Below are positions 1-6,830 of a stretch of DNA of 11,057 bases, in pieces. Each line of letters begins with the position of its first letter. Position 1 is the first letter of the stretch. The notes beneath the pieces are model-generated. The model saw nothing but the letters and a program-made list of their open reading frames with translations. It did no database searches and had not been told where the DNA came from. Where the stretch lies: the NCBI GenBank assembly GCA_003024985.2, contig PXIH01S0014288.1. One strand, written 5' to 3'. The position numbers and the translations under genes were made by a program. This stretch comes from Euperipatoides rowelli. Its lineage: Eukaryota; Onychophora; Udeonychophora; Euonychophora; Peripatopsidae.

Positions 1-35
1 CCCCCCCCCCAAATATTTTCTATATACACCGTTGT
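1..35. repeat. Poly-C tract at the left edge and short AT-rich lead-in
   Basis: The window opens with ten consecutive C bases, which stand out in a strongly AT-rich sequence, followed by unremarkable AT-rich DNA. The C run could be a microsatellite remnant or the edge of a sequence gap. Nothing more can be said. Confidence 0.5.
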
Positions 36-256
36 TAGTACATGATTGATTACTTTACCATGATGCATACACTGACACTTTGGTGGCCAGATAACTACTA
101 TGAATACTCTAGTAGTATTCAGACAAGTAGATAACGACATATATAAATTAGTAAATTGATTAGATACAATTACTATAAAGAATTCCAAATTAACACCCAA
201 TATTTCAGATTGATGGAATTCAATTTATCCTCTGGAGTAATATTAAATTTAAGAAA
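36..256 (+). repeat. Dispersed repeat, copy A
   Basis: This stretch aligns along about 210 bases, in the same orientation, with 4824-5048. The two copies share tactttacca, an ACTG-A-ACT block, ataactact, a cagATAC/ACTATAAAGAATTC block and 30 identical bases at 187-216 against 4976-5005 (the AAATTAACACCC...TTGATGG block). Divergence elsewhere is moderate with small indels, so this is an old repeat pair and not an assembly duplication. No coding potential, terminal inverted repeat or poly-A tail is visible. The family is unknown; it may be part of a non-autonomous transposable element. Confidence 0.8.
101..121. repeat. Short perfect inverted repeat inside copy A
   Basis: TGAATACT at 101-108 is the exact reverse complement of AGTATTCA at 114-121, around a 5-base CTAGT spacer. 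Copy B does not keep the symmetry at the equivalent place, so it is probably not a defining part of the repeat. Confidence 0.6.
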
Positions 257-561
257 AATGTAAGGGATAATATTCGTAATAGGCTATTTATTGCTTATCA
301 ATAATCAATAAACAATCAATAAACCATTAAAATCAAAAACCATTAAAATCATAAAAACTACATGTGTAAAATTTGTTACTTTAATCAAAAGATTGTCAAG
401 AACAATACATGTGTGGTTCATTATATTCCTCTATTAACAATTTGATTATTCTCTCTCTTTTTTACTTTAACTTTACTGTTCTTTAAGAAACAGTTATAAT
501 TGTTACATATAAATATTGATATTATATTTTTTTCTATTTAATCTTTATCACAGTTTCTTAT
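257..561 (-). other. 3' flank of the receptor gene with candidate poly(A) signals
   Basis: This AT-rich stretch has no open reading frame. Read on the minus strand it lies downstream of the receptor stop codon. An ATTAAA hexamer sits at 537-542, about 20 bases past the stop, another at 380-385, and a canonical AATAAA at 287-292. The last would give a 3' UTR of roughly 270 bases. Such hexamers are common by chance in AT-rich DNA, so choosing between them needs transcript data. Confidence 0.35.
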
Positions 562-1581
562 TTATGCCATTGAAATATCTTGGTCTTCAGTTGTTGAAGT
601 TTGATTTTCATTTATAAATGGTGTTATTTGCCTGGGGCAAAACAAATTCAAAAAAGTAATTTTAAACTCTTTATTAAAAGTAAAATAAATAAAAAATGTT
701 AAGGCATAATTTGGTAGTTGCATCATGGCTGCAATACCAACGACTGCTACTTCTCTAAATGTTTTACCATCTTTATAAAGCATACCGTTATTATTTAATA
801 TGAAAAACAATGTCATTGGTGTGGTGCAAATAACAAACAAAATAGTAATTCCTTTTAGTAGCAGGAGCAATCTTTTATCATTACGATATTTTTCTTCATT
901 TTCTTTATTTGTATTTTTTCGACGATTAGCTGCAATTTGTTTAAACACATAAGCAGAACGTATATTGAAAAAAGAAATCAGTATAACTGGAAGTACATGA
1001 ATTGATATTTCACGAACAGATGTATATATCTTGGCTAATTGAAGATATTTAGAATCGAAGTCTACTATCACAATATAATGCTCCGTTCCTTTTAAATGTA
1101 TACATTTATACTGCAGCATCATGTTCAAGCCTAAAATTATTCCTATCAATAAAGATATTAAAGAAATAATTTTTGCCGATTTTTGTCCTTGCATTTGTTT
1201 AGCTAATATTGGGTGACAAACAGCAAGATAACGTTCCAGAGTTGCAAACATAGTTAGGAGATTACTGACTCCGACCAATGTATTCCAAATAGTAAAGTAC
1301 AAATTCAAACCTAGAAAACAACTTATTTTTTTTTCGAAAAAGCCTTTACCAAAATCCAAGTTATTGATCAAACAGAAAATACATGTAACAAGATCAGATG
1401 CAGACAGGGCTTTTAAATACAAAAAAGTTGCAGTGTTTTTGTTTTGTTTGAAAAACACTATAAGATTTATAAAATTTCCGAGTATTCCAGTTAACGACAT
1501 AACTGGCATAATTATTTTATACATAAGATAAGAAAACATAACAATCCTTGAATCAATTGATGAATTGTTGGAAAAATTCAT
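562..1581 (-). CDS. Rhodopsin-class (class A) G-protein-coupled receptor, probably an orphan peptide receptor
   Basis: An intact single-exon frame of 339 codons with seven hydrophobic segments, at about residues 20-44, 54-76, 88-117, 137-157, 188-212, 238-262 and 275-300. Class A landmarks are present: GN at 35-36 (helix 1), the helix 2 aspartate D63, ERY at 116-118 ending helix 3 in place of DRY, proline P198 in helix 5, P255 in helix 6, and the expected disulfide pair C88 and C160. Helix 7 reads N291 then TFFIY at 295-299 in place of NPxxY, a pattern that reminds me of invertebrate FMRFamide-type receptors, where the proline is also lost. N-glycosylation sequons occur at N2, N5 and N6. A short helix 8 ends at C315, a possible palmitoylation site. 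A TAA codon directly precedes the ATG in frame, which fixes the start unless there is an upstream splice. It should act at the plasma membrane through heterotrimeric G proteins; the ligand cannot be told. The lack of CWxP in helix 6 (CTTP at 252-255) is notable. Confidence 0.93.
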   Translation of the reverse strand: MNFSNNSSIDSRIVMFSYLMYKIIMPVMSLTGILGNFINLIVFFKQNKNTATFLYLKALSASDLVTCIFCLINNLDFGKGFFEKKISCFLGLNLYFTIWNTLVGVSNLLTMFATLERYLAVCHPILAKQMQGQKSAKIISLISLLIGIILGLNMMLQYKCIHLKGTEHYIVIVDFDSKYLQLAKIYTSVREISIHVLPVILISFFNIRSAYVFKQIAANRRKNTNKENEEKYRNDKRLLLLLKGITILFVICTTPMTLFFILNNNGMLYKDGKTFREVAVVGIAAMMQLPNYALTFFIYFTFNKEFKITFLNLFCPRQITPFINENQTSTTEDQDISMA

Positions 1582-2166
1582 TTAAATAAATTTTCTTTTA
1601 AAAAGACAACATTAGGTCTATCTCTGACAAACAAATGATCAAACTTGATATTGAAGAAAAACTATTGTATTAGTGTTTTGATATAATATGAATATTGTCT
1701 TTAATTATATCAAAATAAAAGTTATCAAAGTTAAGCAATGCGAGTCACTTAATATTGATTTATATAACATTGAACAATTTTATTTTTTAATTTAATTCAA
1801 TAAACCTTAGTTGGCAATATAGTATTAAAATTTTATCTTTTTCGTGATAATACAATATTTATTATATTATTAGGTATTAATAATTTTACCAATCGAAATT
1901 AAATCTCATTGTGAATAGATTAATCGCTAGAGCCTCTTAGCATTCAGACTATTAAAAATGTAACCAAAAATTTTAAACTTTTTTTTTTTTAATTTGTTCT
2001 CTTTGAAATTTTATACTCACGCTATTCATGCAAATATTTAATTACAAATAATTTTCAAATTATTTGAAATACATACTTATAAATGCTATCTCAAGCATTA
2101 TTTTGAAATTAATTCATTTGACAAAAATTTCTTTTTTCAAATCTATAGGCCTATTAATAATATTTC
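1582..2166. other. AT-rich intergenic DNA, 5' flank of the receptor gene
   Basis: No coding frame, RNA gene or recognisable transposon is visible. Because the receptor is on the minus strand, this should contain its promoter and 5' UTR. AT-rich stretches are everywhere, so no TATA box or initiator can be singled out. Confidence 0.5.
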
Positions 2167-2192
2167 AAATAAAAAATAAAAAATAAAAAAAA
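2167..2192 (+). repeat. A-rich simple repeat, (AAAAAAT)n-like
   Basis: Roughly three AAATAAA-type units in a row, just before the first N (2203) and before recognisable gypsy sequence. It could be a decayed poly-A tail of an unseen retroposon or plain low-complexity DNA. Confidence 0.55.
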
Positions 2193-2319
2193 TTAAACTG
2201 AANTTTGGCTGCTGTTTAAATTAAATTCCCAGACATCCTGTTAGTCGGGCTACCAAATTTCATATGACAGTAACCCAACCTGGCTACTTAAAAAATCAGT
2301 GGAATTCAACCCCTGCATT

Positions 2320-2790
2320 TGGAATTGGACTTAATACTTTAAGAAAGAGTTTAATTTAATTAAAGAAATACTAACTTCTGAACAAGTTTTAACACATTAT
2401 GATCATTGAAAGCCACTTATTCCAGCCTTAGATGCTTCCCCATACGGAGTTGGTGCTGTATTATCTCATATTTTTCCAGACAAAACTGAGAAGCTCGTCA
2501 GGTTTGCATCATCAACAGAAATAAATTATTCTCAATTAGACAGAGAGGCTTTAAGTATCATTTTTGCTATTAAAAAATTCCACAAATAAGAAGAAAATTT
2601 ATTTTATTTACAGACCATAAGCCGCTGACGCATATCTTTAATATTGATAAAGAAATATCTGTTCTGGCTGTGACACATCTCCAACATTGATCCCTCATCT
2701 TAGCGGGGTATTCTTTTGACATCAAACATAAACCGTCTAAACAGCACACAAACGTGGATGCGTTATCGCGTTTACCTGTTTCTGACGAGT
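2320..2790 (+). pseudogene. gypsy pol remnant: end of reverse transcriptase plus RNase H
   Basis: Reading from 2320, a WNWT motif and a LTSEQVLTHYD block match the segment linking reverse transcriptase to RNase H. Then follows DASPYGVGAVLSH (aspartate codon at 2431), YSQLDREALSIIF (glutamate codon at 2545), DHKPLTHIFN (aspartate codon at 2613) and NVDALSR (aspartate codon at 2757). All four acidic codons expected for the RNase H active site are therefore still readable. The frame is broken by stops at 2332, 2407, 2587 and 2688 and by a frameshift near 2585-2592, where the usual YLYG residues are missing. It cannot be translated as one protein. Confidence 0.9.
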
Positions 2791-4170
2791 CTTCTTCCAA
2801 AGAAAAATTTGAACGTTTTCTCTCTACAAGATGATTTTTATCATTTTCCTTGGACCAAAATGACATTGCCTTACAAACTTAGTCGGATCCTGAGCTGAGT
2901 AAAGTCATTAACTTCCTCAAAAATGGTTGGCCAAAAGTTAAAGACAAGAATAATAAACTTTTGTTAGATATTTTTTCTAAAAAAGACCAATTCAGTTTAA
3001 AGGAAGATTGTCTGATATGGGGCCTTGAAGTAGTCATCCACAAGGCCATGAGATCTGCCGTACTGAAGGAGCTTCACCAATGCCATATTGGCATAACCAA
3101 AATGAGACTGTTAGCCAAATCCTATATGTTGGTCGCCAAATTTGGACAATTGCATAGAGATAAGTTAAATCTTGCAGGTCTTGTCAGTTGCTCCAAAAAG
3201 ACCCGCCTAAGCCACTCTACTACCATGGATCCATCCTCCTGGACCTCGGAGGTGCATCCACACAGACTTGATGGGCCCCTAAAGGAATAAAATGTTTTGG
3301 TCACTGTTGACAGTTTCTCCAAGTGGCCAGAAGTCCAAGCGCTTACCAAAGCCGACTCTCAGTCCATCATGTTGATGCTTGAGGAATACTTTGTTAGATT
3401 CAGCTATCCATAACACTTAGTGTTGAATAACGGCACTACTTTCACCTCTACTGAATTCGAACAATACTGCAGGAACAGGGTATCATCCACTCCAAATCTC
3501 CCCCTTTCATCTCACCAGTAACGGCCAGGAGGTAAGATTTGTGGACATTGCAAAAATACTTTAAGCAAAGTAGATATCATCCCAGATAATCTATGGCAGG
3601 CCAAAATCAATGAGTTGCTGTTTCAGTATAGATATACCCTTCATTCCAAATTGAAGCTGTCTCCTTCAGAATTACTTTTTGGACATCCCCTTAGAGAACG
3701 CCTACAGAAATTACCCCCCTGTCAATCATCCCTCCTATTCCTTTTAAAAGCAAATATAGCTTGAGACAAAACGTCTTAGGATGGCCTATGGTATCCATGA
3801 CAAGCATAGATGGGAAGAAGGAAAAATTAAAAGTATATTATCTTCAGCCACCTTTAAAATAATTTTAAAAGACAGATGAGAGGTAAAAAGACATTATAAC
3901 CAGTTGTGATCATGATACTTCTCCTTCACCACTCAAATGTTGGAGCAAACAGTTACCTCCATCCTAGACTTCAGAAGTCCCTGCCGGCACCACCATCATC
4001 ACCGCCCATATCTAGAGACCCACACTCCAACAGCCACCTACCTCTCCTTCAGAGCACCACCAGTTTCAGGTCTTAATCCTCAAAACCTGGAGACAATCCT
4101 CCTTTCAGGTGCAACCATGAGACACTCCACCAGACCCCAGAGGCTGCTTCAGCGCCTCACATACAAACTT
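2791..4170 (+). pseudogene. gypsy pol remnant: integrase and pol C-terminal tail
   Basis: The frame set at 2613 continues to about 3515, interrupted by stops at 2832, 2880, 3288 and 3411. It includes an HHCC-type zinc-binding region (KELHQCHIGITKM, then a partial SCSK) and the catalytic core landmark VDSFSKWPEV. The second acidic position of the DD35E triad, normally an SDNG motif, reads LNNG (codon 3426-3428), so the aspartate is replaced by asparagine. SNGQE follows in another frame at 3517-3531. Another frame from 3591 carries the typical YRYTLHSK...SPSELLFG segment. The last open stretch (3937-4173) ends in a basic TRPQRLLQRL tail like those closing pol in this group. Clearly inactive. 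Confidence 0.88.
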
Positions 4171-4171
4171 T

Positions 4172-4181
4172 AGGAAAGGGG
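4172..4181 (+). other. Polypurine tract of the gypsy remnant
   Basis: The purine run AGGAAAGGGG lies directly after the pol stop codon and three bases before the inferred LTR start. That is the position of the plus-strand primer in LTR retrotransposons. Confidence 0.7.
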
Positions 4182-4184
4182 TAC

Positions 4185-4429
4185 TGTGATATTTACTGCC
4201 ACCAAATATTGATACTCAAAGTATCGATTTGCCAAGTTTCGAACATCAAGCATGCAACTTAGTTTTAGTAGTATTCCATAGCTAATAATATAGAACTATG
4301 TTCTTCTTATTCTGAGTCAGTACCAAGTAGACCTGTATTTTTGTCACTCTTATTAATGTTCCTTTCCTCCCAATAAAGTTACCTAAGTTTGTCAGCTCCT
4401 GTTATCTTTTTGATTCTAATTATACAACA
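4185..4429 (+). repeat. Putative 3' LTR of the gypsy remnant
   Basis: The segment starts with TGTGATAT just after the polypurine tract and ends in ...TATACAACA, so it has TG...CA termini and is about 245 bases long. It contains an AATAAA polyadenylation hexamer at 4372-4377, followed by a T-rich U5-like stretch (GTTATCTTTTTGATTC). No second LTR copy exists in the window, so boundaries are inferred from structure only. A target-site duplication cannot be tested because the 5' end is missing. Confidence 0.7.
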
Positions 4430-4665
4430 ATGTGGACAGGTGGACTTATGACTATTATAAGCCCTATTATTCAAAGCTTGTACAGCCAACTTTAGTATAG
4501 TGTCTTAATCTATATATTAAAACATGAAGGGAAAACTTTGGATCCTTTTTTAAGCATATTGGGTGCACAGAGAAGTGTGAGATTTGGCAGAGTTAAAGTT
4601 TATATGGAGAAGGGAGTGCAATGAGCTAAAATTTATATATAAAATTAAAACATTCATTGTTTAGT

Positions 4666-4760
4666 GTTGTGGTGGCTTTTTACAAAGGAGTGGCGGCTTT
4701 TTATAAAGGAAATTAGCATTGTGGCGGCTTTTTTTACAAATGAGTGTCGGCTATTTTTCT
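4666..4760 (+). repeat. Tandem GTGGCGGCTTTTT-ACAAA repeat, four degenerate units
   Basis: Units start near 4669, 4690, 4720 and 4743. Each has a GTGGCGGC-like core (GTGGTGGC, GTGGCGGC, GTGGCGGC, GTGTCGGC) followed by a T run and an ACAAA/ATAAA tail. It lies in the 3' third of the Helitron candidate, where internal tandem repeats are often found in non-autonomous elements. Confidence 0.75.
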
Positions 4761-4762
4761 TA

Positions 4763-4781
4763 TTGGTCGAATTTTGACCAA
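4763..4781 (+). other. Helitron-type 3' terminal hairpin
   Basis: A six-base perfect stem (TTGGTC/GACCAA), extendable by a G-T wobble and one further pair, sits ten bases upstream of CTAG|T. In Helitrons such a hairpin serves as the transposition terminator. Confidence 0.55.
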
Positions 4782-4823
4782 CACTGGATTACTAGTATGA
4801 ATAATTACCTCACAAAAATTGAG

Positions 4824-5048
4824 GGTACATTGAGTACTTTACCATTAATGTGTTCACTGATACTGTTGGAGGCCATATAACTACTAGTGAATACACTACC
4901 TGACAGGTACATAACGCCATATATTAATCATGTAAACTACCCCCTTGATCAGATACAACTACTATAAAGAATTCAAAATTAACACCCAATATTTCAGATT
5001 GATGGCATTCAAATTCTCTTCTTGCATAATAGCAAATGTAAAAAAATA
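4824..5048 (+). repeat. Dispersed repeat, copy B
   Basis: Direct-orientation homologue of 36-256, about 4.79 kb away, with 30 identical bases at 4976-5005 and similarity extending to a shared AAT-rich tail. The left boundary lies about 28 bases after the Helitron 3' end, and copy A has no Helitron beside it, so the two elements are separate. Confidence 0.8.
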
Positions 5049-5708
5049 TTAAATGAGGGGTCCATTTCCAAAGTGGCTCTTGTCCATCAACCATAAATTA
5101 CGGCTGCGGCGAAGTAAAAAAAAACGAATAAAATGTTGATTTTGTATTTACATGCTTAAAAAATTGCATGCATATTAGTAATGTATTAGGAAGCCCACTA
5201 ACAAAATATTATGACAAAATATTGATAAGTTTTTAAGTAATAAGAGAAATAATTTTCGATAAGAGTCATTTTGGAACTGAATTATGGACAGAAGCCGTTT
5301 TGAAACTTCATGAACTGGACAAGAGACTTTTTGTTATAGACTTTAATCGAAAAAAAAACTGCAAATGTTTAATTTAAATTACATTTATGTAAAAACTATA
5401 ATAGCATTCATTAAGCTAAAATACAGAACCAATTAATCATAGATAACAAATTATAAAACTACAAATTTTCAACTATATTGAATTTCAATATTTCATAGGT
5501 TTAAAAAAAAAAAAAAAAACAGTAGCCTATCAAAGTTATTAAACTGGCAATATTTTCTCTAAAACCTTTTTAAACAGCAATAAAAATTAATAGTAAACGT
5601 AAGCCTTTAAGTAATTTTTACCTAGGCTAACAAAAGAGCAAGTTACTAAACAACAAACATTTAAGTTAATAGAAAGAAATATGCAGTCCCATCTTAAGTT
5701 AAGCTCTC

Positions 5709-5982
5709 TCAATCCACTTCCAGTTCATCTTCAAAGGGAACAGCTTCTTCTGTTGTATATTGAGTAGTTTTTTTTATCATTTTTTTTGCTAGTCTTTACA
5801 TTGACACCTGTGCTCATTATTAAAATATTAAAATTAGAAATCTCCTTGTAAGGCCTATACACTTTTCTTCTGGCACCAATGTCAATTTAATAAGAGAATT
5901 CACCTTGAACATGGACAGATGCATTTGTTAAAGAGGCTAGCTTTGTGTCAACTGTGTAACATAACCTACAGTTCAATATAAA
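5709..5982 (-). pseudogene. Possible decayed coding fragment, family unknown
   Basis: On the minus strand, reading from 5982, about 65 codons of protein-like sequence run with one TAA (5887-5889): a CRLC pair near the start, a KLASLTNASVHVQGEF block, then GARRKVYRPYKEIS and a STGVNVKTSKK block. After a one-base frame change in the T8 runs at 5768-5787 it continues to an acidic tail, TEEAVPFEDELEVD, and a TGA at 5709-5711. The composition (charged, low in the residues expected from AT-rich noise) suggests an old C-terminal coding exon or processed copy. I do not recognise the family, and the overlap with the repeat-like motif region is a caution. Confidence 0.3.
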
Positions 5983-6180
5983 CTATTTTCTATTATAGCT
6001 GTTAAGTAGTGTAGCTACAACACAAACTATTTAGTAACAATGTTTTGATATGTGTTCTATATGTTTAAAATTCTGAAACAGTGAGGACAAGAAAACTTTT
6101 TGAAATCTAAATGGCAGTCACTAATACCATGATAGAAGACAAGAGCATTTTTGTTTCAGAAAGCAAGGTTTCTAGCTGTG

Positions 6181-6217
6181 CAACATCTTGTATTTTCAAA
6201 CATTGGACAAGATGCTG
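6181..6217. repeat. Imperfect inverted repeat
   Basis: CAACATCTTGT at 6181-6191 pairs with ACAAGATGCTG at 6207-6217 in 10 of 11 positions, around a 15-base loop. It coincides with the last copy of the GACAAGA motif. Confidence 0.5.
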
Positions 6218-6332
6218 TTTGGAACTGTTGCCTACTTTTATATTAGTTTTTAAGTGATTTATACGATGTTTTGGAACCTCAAACTGTTATAATTACATAA
6301 ATAAAGCCATCTTATACATAAAAATGAAAGTT

Positions 6333-6360
6333 TGTCTGTCTGTCCATCTGTCTGTCTGTA
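6333..6360 (+). repeat. (TCTG)n tetranucleotide tract
   Basis: Two blocks of TCTG units are separated by a single CCATCTG interruption, just inside the Helitron-like 5' end. Confidence 0.9.
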
Positions 6361-6515
6361 TGTTCACTATACAAATCCACAGTTTTAGAAATATAGGCTG
6401 GAAATTTTGCACAATTGTCTCTTTCAACTCTGGCCCGGTTATAGGCTATTTAAATTTGAGTTGGGTCATTCACAGAGGGGCCAAAAGCCCTTTAAAGTAT
6501 TTAACCAATCAGAGT

Positions 6516-6830
6516 GCAGCAAAGTTATATTTTGGTGGGAAAACATGTTCTAAATGAGAATAATGGCAAGCTGATTTTTTGGGCAACCAAGTTATTATTA
6601 GAGAATCATGGTAAGCAGATATTTTGGCAGCAAAGTGAAAGTTTTGGTGTGGGAAGGATGTTCTAAATGAGATAATGGTAAGCAGATTTTTTTGGCAGCA
6701 AAGTGATTATTAAATGTTTTATTATCAGAAAAGGGCAAGATATTAATCAATATTATACAGTATCTATCAATCTATTAATAGTATTGTCTGACAGTTGGGG
6801 TTCTAAATGAGAATAATGGTAAGCACATTA
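6516..6830 (+). repeat. Diverged tandem modules (GCAGCAAAGT / GTTCTAAATGAG)
   Basis: GCAGCAAAGT recurs at 6516, 6627 and 6695. A GTTCTAAATGAGAATAATGG-like block recurs at 6547, 6660 and 6800, with a shortened copy near 6600. A TTTTGGTGGGAAAACAT-like leader recurs at 6530 and 6642. Each module ends in GGTAAGCAGATTTT-like sequence. The spacing is irregular (111 and 68 bases), as in an array that has lost parts. Confidence 0.75.

Larger units (their letters stand above)
2320..4429 (+). mobile_element. 5'-truncated, inactive Ty3/gypsy LTR retrotransposon remnant (K02A2.6-like)
   Basis: The remnant runs in the order expected for the 3' half of a Ty3/gypsy element: end of reverse transcriptase, RNase H, integrase, pol C-terminal tail, polypurine tract, 3' LTR. 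Gag, protease and most of reverse transcriptase are absent, and no 5' LTR or primer-binding site is seen upstream. All domains are on the plus strand and in the correct order, but the frame changes several times and stops are frequent, so it cannot make a working product. The exact 5' boundary is unclear; similarity first becomes convincing at a WNWT motif near 2320 and may begin as far left as about 2220. Confidence 0.9.
4509..4795 (+). mobile_element. Candidate non-autonomous Helitron, 287 bases
   Basis: The 5' end reads TCTATATATTAAAAC and is preceded by A (4508). The 3' end is CTAG (4792-4795), followed by T (4796). A hairpin, TTGGTC at 4763-4768 with GACCAA at 4776-4781, ends ten bases before CTAG. 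A 5' TC, a 3' CTRR preceded by a hairpin, insertion between A and T, no terminal inverted repeats and no target duplication are the defining features of Helitrons, which move by rolling-circle replication using a Rep/helicase protein supplied by another copy. It has no coding capacity and carries an internal four-unit tandem repeat. Copy B of the dispersed repeat begins within 30 bases of its 3' end. Confidence 0.6.
5065..6230. repeat. Region with a recurrent degenerate GACAAGAGcCATTTTGGAAct motif
   Basis: Similar 20-25-base segments recur: reverse orientation at 5065-5087; three in tandem at 5257-5281, 5284-5310 and 5315-5335 (about 30-base spacing); looser ones at 5911-5933, 6083-6107, 6136-6160 and 6203-6226. 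The last ends in GGAACTG, like the first tandem unit. Between them is AT-rich DNA including a 17-base A run at 5503-5519. This may be an old minisatellite or a decayed repeat. The three tandem units also lie in a 46-codon open stretch, so a coding origin cannot be excluded. Confidence 0.5.
6310..6830 (+). mobile_element. Helitron-like element, 5' end clear, 3' end not found
   Basis: The sequence TCTTATACATAAAAATGAAAG, preceded by A (6309), resembles the 5' end of the candidate Helitron at 4509 (TCTATATATTAAAACATGAAG). It leads into a TCTG tract, as many short invertebrate Helitrons do. A plain GC-richer body (6365-6530) follows, then diverged tandem modules. I could not find a hairpin followed by CTRR and T that would close it, so the right boundary here is only the end of the modules. 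The 77-codon open frame at 6324-6557 reads through the tetranucleotide tract and is not a gene. Confidence 0.4.

Noticed and set aside
2570-2866. 98-codon minus-strand ORF, with others at 3122-3349 (minus) and 2716-2898 (plus).
   Set aside because: They are antisense or out-of-frame shadows of the gypsy RNase H and integrase remnants.
6110-6256. Plus-strand 48-codon ORF starting MAVTNTMIEDKS, and an overlapping minus-strand reading with C-x-x-C (FSCPHC) zinc-finger look.
   Set aside because: Both strands are open by chance-level length, neither shows a full C2H2 pattern, and the region lies in the recurrent motif block.
6324-6557. 77-codon ORF beginning MKVCLSVHLSVCMF.
   Set aside because: Its start is translation of the TCTG repeat, and the rest is Helitron-like body sequence.
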